From: Thermoplasmatota archaeon
GTDB taxonomy: Archaea > Thermoplasmatota > Thermoplasmata > UBA10834
Length of the DNA: 6,891 nt
Assembly: GCA_022848805.1 (NCBI GenBank)
Contig: JAJISI010000066.1
Location: forward strand, 1-6,891
Direction: 5' to 3'
The notes beneath the pieces were generated by a model. That model was not told where the DNA came from and searched no databases. It worked only from the letters and a program-made list of their open reading frames with translations. Shown piece by piece: positions 1 through 5,060 of the stretch (its first letter is position 1; every line of letters starts with the position of its first letter). The position numbers were made by a program, and so were the translations under genes.

Positions 1-213
1 GATCTGGCCACCCTCGTCCACCACATAGACGCTCACGGACTGCCTGAGACCCAGCTTGGAATGGAACTGAGCACCCTGCATGCTGAACGGAGAGGAGAAG
101 TTCACGCCGAACTGTCGCGACCGCCAGAACCAGGCTGCCGCCTGAATGGCCTGCTCCTTGGTCGCTCCGCTCATGGGTCTGTGGTCGTGCTTGTTGAACA
201 GATTCCGTATCAT
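1..213 (-). CDS. Unrecognised protein, C-terminus beyond the left edge
   Basis: This is the N-terminal 71 residues of a minus-strand gene that runs off the left edge. I do not recognise the family. The visible part begins MIRNLFNKHDHRPMSG and is followed by an amphipathic stretch with aromatic residues (AAAWFWRSRQF) and then a beta-like segment (SVSVYVVDEGG). It has no signal peptide or membrane helix. The frame stays open upstream to about 276 with possible GTG (234) and TTG (270) starts. I chose the ATG at 213 because a GAGGT sequence (224-228) lies 10 nt before it, whereas the alternatives have no ribosome site. The gene follows the DUF99 gene by 76 nt on the same strand and is probably the last visible member of that operon. 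That it is coding is supported by an open frame reaching the edge; its function is unknown. Confidence 0.6.
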   Translation of the reverse strand, partial: MIRNLFNKHDHRPMSGATKEQAIQAAAWFWRSRQFGVNFSSPFSMQGAQFHSKLGLRQSVSVYVVDEGGQI

Positions 214-289
214 GCGTCCACGAACCTCTAGCACAGAGACATGAACGCCCTGCGATAAGACTCTTCTCAAGCAGGTTCAGCGCGGCGTA

Positions 290-862
290 TCAAGATCGCC
301 CGTGGGACTCGCCACGGACCATCGCCGCCGACACGATGTGGGCGATCCTAACGGGCTCTGGCACGGCCCCTCTCACCGTGGACATGGCGACGAGCTCCTG
401 GAAGCCTCGCCAATCGAGACCTACGCCGCAGGCATAGAGAGGCTTGTGGGCCGTTTCTATCCGTCGGAGGTCCAGCTTGGCCATGAGATCGTACCGTCGC
501 TGCCAGTCGTCGAAATGCTTCCTGAGGGCGGCACCGATCTCGTCCATGTTCGGCTTATCTCGTGTAAGCGTGAGCACGGGAAGGCCTGTTTCTTCGTGCA
601 CCCTCTCGATATCGACGACATTGAACCCACCGAGGGCGATACCGTCGATCATGATGGCTTTGATCTGCTCCTTGTACCTCGATTCTGATGTCATCTGGAC
701 GATGCGGTCCGTTGAATCCGTGCCGTCCACCTCCACCGTCGTCTTCATCACGGCCTCAAGATAGTTCGGAGCCCTCACAAGCGCCCCGACCACGAGCGAT
801 TCCTTGTCTCCGAAGCGGAACGGGGAATCGTCGATGCCCAATATTCGGACCTGTGATTTCAT
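290..862 (-). CDS. DUF99 (UPF0215) family protein, endonuclease V-like fold
   Basis: This is a 190-residue archaeal DUF99 protein. The family is related in fold to endonuclease V (RNase H-like), but its reaction is not established to my knowledge. Family landmarks visible here are the N-terminal strand with the paired acidic residues LGIDDSPF (residues 8-15), VEVDGTDSTDRI (43-53), the central MIDGIALGGFNVVDI block (71-85), and LPVLTLTRDKPN (94-105). Asp11, Asp46, Asp73 and Asp84 are the likely conserved acidic positions. The length is normal for the family. The start ATG at 862 leaves 7 nt after the pth2 stop, with a weak GTGAG ribosome site inside the end of pth2, so the two genes are probably cotranscribed. 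Its place beside a peptidyl-tRNA hydrolase hints at a nucleic-acid role, but that is inference. Confidence 0.88.
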   Translation of the reverse strand: MKSQVRILGIDDSPFRFGDKESLVVGALVRAPNYLEAVMKTTVEVDGTDSTDRIVQMTSESRYKEQIKAIMIDGIALGGFNVVDIERVHEETGLPVLTLTRDKPNMDEIGAALRKHFDDWQRRYDLMAKLDLRRIETAHKPLYACGVGLDWRGFQELVAMSTVRGAVPEPVRIAHIVSAAMVRGESHGRS

Positions 863-869
863 GAAAATC

Positions 870-1244
870 TCACATCAGCGGCAAGGACCCTGTCACTGGG
901 TCGATGCTACCTGCGGGTGCGGGACCGATGCCGAGGCATGTGGTCGTCTCCGGCGGCAGCTCCGTCAGGCCGGCGTCCGTTATCAACGCTCTGGGCAGGC
1001 CTGCCCGAGCGGCCTTCGCCTCCAGGGTCCTGAGCTCCTCCAGGTCCTCGGCCCTGAGGACCACCTTCCGCTGGCCCTCTCTGTACCACTTTGCGAACCA
1101 ATCGGCCTTCTTGGACTTGGCGGCGATGGCACAGGAGACGGCCGCGTGCGCGACCTGGACTGCCATCTTGCCAGGGGTCATGCGGAGGTCGTCCCTGATA
1201 ACCACCACGAGCTTGTACTCCATCGAATCCTTAGCGCGAGCCAT
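870..1244 (-). CDS. pth2: Peptidyl-tRNA hydrolase, Pth2 (archaeal/eukaryotic) type
   Basis: Pth2 cleaves the ester bond of peptidyl-tRNAs that fall off the ribosome, recycling the tRNA in the cytoplasm. The 124-residue product matches the small single-domain family in length. Signatures are the first strand and loop KLVVVIRDDLRMTPGKMAVQ (11-30), the following AHAAV helix (32-36), ITDAGLTEL (88-96) and the C-terminal LGIGPAPAGSIDPVTG (104-119). Lys26, Asp90, Thr94 and one of Thr100-102 match the catalytic positions described for archaeal Pth2. ATG codons at 1250, 1244 and 1223 are in frame. I chose 1244 because a strong purine-rich ribosome site (1251-1260, GAGGGGGAGG) lies 6 nt before it; 1250 would have no spacing. 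The first 14 nt overlap the 3' end of the DUF1616 gene, which points to translational coupling. Confidence 0.95.
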   Translation of the reverse strand: MARAKDSMEYKLVVVIRDDLRMTPGKMAVQVAHAAVSCAIAAKSKKADWFAKWYREGQRKVVLRAEDLEELRTLEAKAARAGLPRALITDAGLTELPPETTTCLGIGPAPAGSIDPVTGSLPLM

Positions 1245-1815
1245 CGTCATCCTCCCCCTCACGCAGAGTATCCAGCTCGGAGTTTATCTTGCCCACGAAC
1301 TCCTTGGCCTCGGCTATCCTCTTGCGATAGTAATCCTTCCTGCCGTCGCTGGCACTCTCGATCCTATTCGAGCAACGCTCCATCTCAGTGAGCCACCGCT
1401 CCCTCTCGAGCGCCAGCCTGGAAGCCCTGTGCTCGTTCGAATGGCCAGGGAGGCGCATCCCACCGACGGTTCTCGGAGGAGGATTGCGGTAAAGGGAGGG
1501 GTGTACGAAACCCATCGAAGGATAGGCCCCTCGGAGCCAACCGCCGACGAAGAAGATGATGGTGATGGACCCCAGGGACAGCCACAGCCATGTACCGGTC
1601 ACATAGCCCTGCTCCTCGGTGCTGATGGCGTCGAGGGCGAACCCGACGATGATGGCGATCACTATGCTTAGGCCCATGCCGAGGGCGATCCTGTATACGA
1701 TATCGTATTCGGGGTCGAGCTCACCCTTCCTCGGGAACAGGAGAGAGACGAAAGTGTACCCTGGTACGAAGAAGACGATAGCTGTACCCGCAAGTATCTG
1801 AATCGTGCTGCTCAT
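1231..1815 (-). CDS. DUF1616-like membrane protein with cytoplasmic coiled-coil tail
   Basis: This is a 194-residue integral membrane protein. Three hydrophobic helices lie at about residues 6-27 (containing FVPGY), 43-63 and 75-94. The helix-plus-loop pattern VPGYTFVSLLFPRKGELD, followed by a second helix after YRIALGMGLS, resembles the start of archaeal DUF1616 proteins, whose function is not known. The remainder (about 125-194) is hydrophilic, rich in Glu, Arg and Lys, and probably helical or coiled-coil, ending in an acidic EGEDDDGSR tail. The protein looks shorter than usual for DUF1616, so it may be a truncated variant or a relative. It is the first gene of the minus-strand operon with pth2 and the DUF99 gene. 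The TATA box at 1844-1855 predicts a transcript starting about 7 nt before the ATG. The family call is from pattern memory, and membrane location is clear. Confidence 0.72.
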   Translation of the reverse strand: MSSTIQILAGTAIVFFVPGYTFVSLLFPRKGELDPEYDIVYRIALGMGLSIVIAIIVGFALDAISTEEQGYVTGTWLWLSLGSITIIFFVGGWLRGAYPSMGFVHPSLYRNPPPRTVGGMRLPGHSNEHRASRLALERERWLTEMERCSNRIESASDGRKDYYRKRIAEAKEFVGKINSELDTLREGEDDDGSR

Positions 1816-1843
1816 CCGGCTCTGGCCACAAGCAGAAGTGAGA

Positions 1844-1855
1844 CCATATATAATT
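1844..1855 (-). promoter_or_regulatory. TATA box of the DUF1616-pth2-DUF99 operon
   Basis: Read on the minus strand this is AATTATATATGG, the best TATA-like element in the 1816-1940 divergent region. Its centre is about 34 nt before the ATG at 1815, so archaeal spacing of roughly 26 nt would start the mRNA about 7 nt before that codon, giving an almost leaderless transcript. The core is nearly symmetric and could also be read towards tgtA. Confidence 0.6.
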
Positions 1856-1907
1856 GTTTTCAGAAAGGCGGCGAGGGCGATACGGCCCGGCTACTAGCTC
1901 CAATAGG

Positions 1908-1916
1908 CCTAATAAC
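1908..1916 (+). promoter_or_regulatory. Possible weak TATA element for leaderless tgtA
   Basis: CTAATAACC is centred about 29 nt before the tgtA ATG at 1941. No ribosome binding sequence precedes that ATG, so a leaderless transcript from this element is a reasonable reading. The match to a TATA consensus is modest, and the stronger element at 1844-1855 is an alternative with a leader of roughly 65 nt. Confidence 0.3.
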
Positions 1917-1940
1917 CACTCGGACGTTACATCTGACTGT

Positions 1941-3895
1941 ATGTTCGAGCTGAAGGAGCGCGACGGCCTTGCCAGGATGTGCGAGCTGAAGACGAAGCAC
2001 GGAACCGTGAGAACACCAGCGTTGCTGCCGGTCGTCAACCCGAACCAGATCACGATCGAACCCGCGGAGATGCGCGATAGGTTCGGAGTCGAGATCCTCA
2101 TCACGAACTCATACATCATTTGGAACGACCCTAGACTGAGGGAGCGGGTCCAGAGCTCGGACGTCCACTCGCTTCTGAACTTCGACGGGCCCATAATGAC
2201 GGACAGCGGAGCTTTCCAGAACTACGTGTACGGCGACGTCGAGGCCGACCACAAAGAGATCGTTGCGTTCCAGAGCCAGATCGGCTCGGACATCGGAACC
2301 ATCCTCGACGTGTTCTCGGAACCCGGTTTCAGTGAGGAGCAGGCGACGGATGCGATGAACGACACGCTTGCGAGGGGGAAGGACTCCATCGACCAGAAGG
2401 GGGAGATGCTACTCGCGGGTACCGTTCAGGGGGGCGTGTTCCCTCATGACTCAGGGAACGCTGCGCCAAGGAATTGTCGGCCATGGACTTCGACATCCAC
2501 CCGATAGGCGGAGTGGTACCCATCATGGAGGGTTACAGGTACAGCACGCTCGTCGATGTCGTCATGGCCTCGAAGAGGGGGCTAGACCCGTCCCGGCCTG
2601 TGCATCTATTCGGAGCAGGACATCCGATGATGTTCCCGCTCGCAGTCCTCATGGGATGCGACATGTTCGACTCCGCAGCGTACGCGAAGTACGCCAGAGA
2701 TGAGAGGATCATGTATCCCACAGGCACGAGGTTCCTTAGGGACCTCCACGACTTGGCATGCTCCTGTCCTGCCTGCGTGAAGACGTCGGTGGACGATCTC
2801 AAGGAGATGGACAAGAGCGAGCGGACGAGACGGATCGCGGAACACAACCTGCATGTGAGCCTGCTTGAACTCAAGAAGGTCAAGAACGCCATCCACGAAG
2901 GCTCGATCTGGGAGATGGTGGAGATGAGGGCTAGGGCCCACCCGGCACTCCTCGACGCACTCAAAACGCTGGTCGCCCACAAAGACCATCTCGAGAGGTT
3001 CGAACCGGCCAGCAGGAGAGGAGCGTTCTTCTACTGTGGCCCGGAGAGTCATGAGCGACCGACTGTCACGAGGTACCGCGAGAGATTCTTCTCCAGGTAT
3101 CGCAGGCCGGACACGAAGGTGCTCGTCGGGTTCGAGGATGCGGAGAAGCCTTACTCGCGGACTTACTCGAAGGAGATGTCCGCCATCTCGAGGAAGGTAG
3201 ACGCCAGCTTTCTCGTCGCATCCTTCTTCGGCCCTGTCCCGATAGAGCTCGACCACATGTTCCCTATCGCGCAGTCCGTCATCCCGAAGGATCTAGATCC
3301 TGAGGTTATACGCAGGATGGGTGAAGTCATGGAACGGCATGCTCACGCCCACGGCTACCCTCTTGCGGTGATGTGGGATGGCGAGGAGACGCTGAGCTTC
3401 ATCGAGGACATCGCCCCTGTAAACAGAGAGCGGGACTCGGACGTGATGATGTGCAGAGCGGTCCTCGACATGCAGTTCGGCAGGGGCGCCGGCGACATCC
3501 TTGCCGACAAGAAGATCGAGTTCGTGAAATCGCGGAACACCGGGAGGATACGCAACGTCATGATAGACGGCGCGCATGCGCTCTCCCTGAGGGCGCACGA
3601 CGGCAGGTTCACCCTCAAGTCGGATGGCGCGAGGCTGCTCATGAAGGCCCTTCCCCCGCCCAAGATGAGGGTCGTCGTGGAGGACGAGCCTGCAGAGTTC
3701 TCCAGGAAGGGGGCGAACGTGTTCGCGAAGTTCGTGGTCGACTGCGATGAGGACATAAGGCCTGGTGATGACTTGATGGTCGTGGACACCAAGGGAGAGC
3801 TCGCAGCGGTCGGAAGAGCGCTCATGAACAGGGAGGAGATGCTGGCGTTCAGGCGCGGCATCGCAGTCCGGGTGAAGAGCACGCCCGAGGAGTGA
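1941..3895 (+). CDS. tgtA: Archaeosine tRNA-guanine transglycosylase, frame broken once
   Basis: TgtA exchanges guanine-15 of tRNA for preQ0, the first committed step of archaeosine formation. The start at 1941 gives MFELKERDGLARMCELKT, matching family N-termini. The frame is read to Asp170 (2448-2450), then continues without loss of similarity in the next frame from CTC at 2450 (LRERCAKEL), so about one base is missing; uncorrected, the first frame stops at 2507. The restored protein is 651 residues. It has TDSGAFQ with Asp88 (general acid/base position), MFDSAAY with the nucleophile Asp244, and the zinc site Cys274, Cys276, Cys279 and His302, all spaced as in Pyrococcus horikoshii TgtA. Archaeal C1/C2 domains follow, then a C-terminal PUA domain (about 575-651) that helps bind tRNA. 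Sequence error or a very recent mutation is likelier than decay. The gene converges with pcc1, leaving 6 nt. Confidence 0.93.
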
Positions 3896-3901
3896 ACCTG
3901 A

Positions 3902-4141
3902 TTATTTCTTCGAGACTATCTTCTCGGCGACGGACACGCACGACAGAAAATCGTCCAACGTGTGCAAGAGGCTCTTGAGCGTAGATGCGTTGATAACCGC
4001 AACGATGGAGTCGTCCTCCTGCTTCGCGTCGACATACCCGCTATTGTCCTGCTCCACCGCATGGAAGACCTTGCCCGCACTGTCCGATGAGGGGAAGCGC
4101 AGCACTATCTCGCATGTCACTCTGTTCTCCTCGACTGTCAT
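3902..4141 (-). CDS. pcc1: KEOPS complex subunit Pcc1
   Basis: Pcc1 is the small dimerising subunit of KEOPS, which together with Kae1, Bud32 and Cgi121 makes threonylcarbamoyl-adenosine (t6A) at position 37 of ANN-decoding tRNAs in the cytoplasm. Pcc1 bridges two Kae1 subunits. The 79-residue product has the family pattern: a first beta strand ending in VLRFPSSDSAGKVFHAVEQD (12-31), a second strand region DSIVAVINASTLKSLLHTLD (44-63), and a final helix with FLSCVSVAEKIV. The length is typical. No ribosome site precedes the ATG at 4141, but a TATA-like element at 4168-4176 is placed for a leaderless message. Its neighbours are not other KEOPS genes, which is common because archaeal KEOPS genes are often scattered. 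The call rests on pattern and length, and is fairly firm. Confidence 0.88.
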   Translation of the reverse strand: MTVEENRVTCEIVLRFPSSDSAGKVFHAVEQDNSGYVDAKQEDDSIVAVINASTLKSLLHTLDDFLSCVSVAEKIVSKK

Positions 4142-4167
4142 GCTGAGGCCGTATGCCCGGGTGTAAT

Positions 4168-4176
4168 CAAAATACT
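4168..4176 (-). promoter_or_regulatory. TATA-like element for leaderless pcc1
   Basis: The minus strand reads AGTATTTTG, centred about 31 nt before the pcc1 ATG at 4141, which suits a transcript with almost no leader. The same A/T-rich patch (CAAAATACT on the plus strand) is about 44 nt before the nitroreductase ATG and could serve it too. It is the only A/T-rich patch in this 74-nt divergent gap. Confidence 0.45.
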
Positions 4177-4215
4177 TGGGAGTCGCTACACGCTATCGAC
4201 GCCGGGGATATTCGA

Positions 4216-4734
4216 ATGGATGTCAAGGAATGCATCGAAGGAAGGACGAGCATAAGGGTGTTCAAACCTGATCCTGTGACAGACGAGGTCGTAGAGGAAG
4301 GACTCAGGATGGCTAACCTTGCACCTTCCGCGGGCAATCTGCAGGCGAGAGATTTCATCATCGTTCGGAACCACGGAGTCAAGAAGAGGCTGATGGATGC
4401 CGCGTACGGGCAGGATTTCGTCGAGACGGCGCCTGTGGTGGTAGTCTTCTGCGCCAACCTCGAGAGGGTGTCTCATTACGGGGATCGGGGGCGGACGCTC
4501 TACTGTTTTCAAGATGTCGCGGCGGCCATCCAGAACATGACCCTGTACCTCCACAGCAAAGGTCTTGGCAGTGTCTGGGTGGGAGCGTTCGACGAGAAGA
4601 AGGCCGCAGATATCCTAGGCGTCCCGGCACACGTAAGGCCTGTTGCCATGCTCCCAATCGGATATCCAGCGGAGAAGGGAGTCCACAGGCGGAGGCTCCC
4701 GCTGTCCGAGCAGGTGCACAGAGAGAGATGGTAG
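4216..4734 (+). CDS. Nitroreductase-family flavoprotein
   Basis: This is a 172-residue single-domain member of the FMN-dependent nitroreductase superfamily, which uses NAD(P)H to reduce diverse substrates; the true substrate cannot be read from sequence. Landmarks are the FMN-phosphate-binding start ECIEGRTSIRVFKPDPV (5-21, with Arg10, Ser12 and Arg14), LAPSAGNLQARDFIIV (35-50), the middle strand TAPVVVVFCAN (71-81), the helix DVAAAIQNMTLYLHSKGLGS (100-119) followed by WVGAFD, and the closing PVAMLPIGYPAE (142-153). Family members normally act as homodimers. The ATG at 4216 gives the canonical N-terminus and has a GGGGAT ribosome-like site (4204-4209). The frame is open further upstream, but those residues do not look like the family. 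The gene probably forms a two-gene operon with the membrane protein that follows 3 nt later. Confidence 0.92.
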   Translation: MDVKECIEGRTSIRVFKPDPVTDEVVEEGLRMANLAPSAGNLQARDFIIVRNHGVKKRLMDAAYGQDFVETAPVVVVFCANLERVSHYGDRGRTLYCFQDVAAAIQNMTLYLHSKGLGSVWVGAFDEKKAADILGVPAHVRPVAMLPIGYPAEKGVHRRRLPLSEQVHRERW

Positions 4735-4737
4735 AAC

Positions 4738-4944
4738 ATGGCCAAGTGGAAAGTCGACAAACGCATGGCCATCTGGGGCGTGGCGTTCGGAGTGGTAGCT
4801 ACCCTCACAGGCACCTTTCTACTCGGGGCTGTCAGAGGCGGGTTTCTCGCGGAAGGCTTCTTCCTGATAGTGCTGTCCTGGGTGATCCTGTTCCTCTTCG
4901 TTGCGAAATTCGTCAACTGGTTGACCGGTAAAAAGGAGGAGTAG
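4738..4944 (+). CDS. Small two-helix membrane protein, unrecognised
   Basis: This is a 68-residue hydrophobic protein that I cannot assign to a family. Two probable membrane helices lie at about residues 11-31 and 38-58, separated by a short RGG turn. A basic N-terminus (MAKWKVDKR) and a charged C-terminus (TGKKEE) suggest a hairpin with both ends in the cytoplasm. Its ATG lies 3 nt after the nitroreductase stop, with a GAGAGAG purine stretch just before, so it is very likely cotranslated with that gene. It could anchor or partner the flavoprotein, but nothing in the sequence proves this. Its TAG stop (4942-4944) falls on the 3' end of the opposite-strand tRNA-Gln gene. Coding status is supported by the tight spacing and coherent membrane pattern. 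Confidence 0.75.
   Translation: MAKWKVDKRMAIWGVAFGVVATLTGTFLLGAVRGGFLAEGFFLIVLSWVILFLFVAKFVNWLTGKKEE
4930..4934 (-). terminator. Oligo-T terminator behind tRNA-Gln
   Basis: Five consecutive T on the minus strand start 8 nt after the last base of the tRNA. Archaeal transcription usually ends at short T runs, so this is a plausible end for the tRNA transcript. It is short and lies inside the opposite-strand CDS. Confidence 0.45.
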
Positions 4945-5014
4945 CCCCGGGAGGATTCGAACCTCCGTCACAGGCTCCAAAGGCCCGTATGATTGACCAC
5001 TACACCACGGGGCT
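4942..5014 (-). tRNA. tRNA-Gln (anticodon UUG)
   Basis: A 73-nt cloverleaf reads on the minus strand. The acceptor stem is AGCCCCG with CGGGGCT plus discriminator A. The D arm contains A14, G15 and the GG pair. The anticodon stem CGGGC/GCCTG closes the loop CTTTGGA, giving anticodon TTG after U33. A four-base variable region is followed by the T arm GGAGG-TTCGAAT-CCTCC. The CCA end is not encoded (the next bases are CTC), so it must be added by CCA transferase. G15 is a site the neighbouring TgtA could modify. Base 37 is G, so this tRNA is not a substrate for KEOPS or MtaB. No intron is seen. The 3' end overlaps the stop codon of the opposite-strand membrane protein gene by three bases. Confidence 0.96.
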
Positions 5015-5051
5015 ATGGCGAAGCACGCACCGGAGACATGGAGCGGCTCCG

Positions 5052-5060
5052 ATATTAACG
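5052..5060 (-). promoter_or_regulatory. Possible TATA element for tRNA-Gln
   Basis: The minus strand reads CGTTAATATC, overlapping the TAA stop of mtaB and centred about 42 nt before the tRNA 5' end. Initiation about 26 nt downstream would leave a leader of some 16 nt for RNase P to remove. Alternatively the tRNA is cut from an mtaB read-through transcript. Confidence 0.4.

Noticed and set aside
904..1671. 255-codon plus-strand frame opposite pth2 and the DUF1616 gene
   Set aside because: It spans two recognised minus-strand genes in antisense and shows no family pattern.
2429..2434. Six-G run as the site of the tgtA frame change
   Set aside because: The frame is correct through VQGGVFP after the run, and the alternative frame has a stop at 2447, so the change lies downstream of it.
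2474..3895. Second half of tgtA as a separate gene starting at TTG 2474
   Set aside because: No ribosome site precedes the TTG, similarity continues upstream of it in the same frame to 2450, and the first half lacks the nucleophile. One broken gene is simpler.
3901..3910. T-rich ATTATTTCTT just after tgtA as its terminator
   Set aside because: It is interrupted and lies within the pcc1 coding region; it may contribute to termination but cannot be told from coding sequence.
4153..4215. In-frame upstream extension of the nitroreductase
   Set aside because: It would cross the divergent promoter patch, and its residues do not resemble the family; the ATG at 4216 gives the canonical N-terminus.
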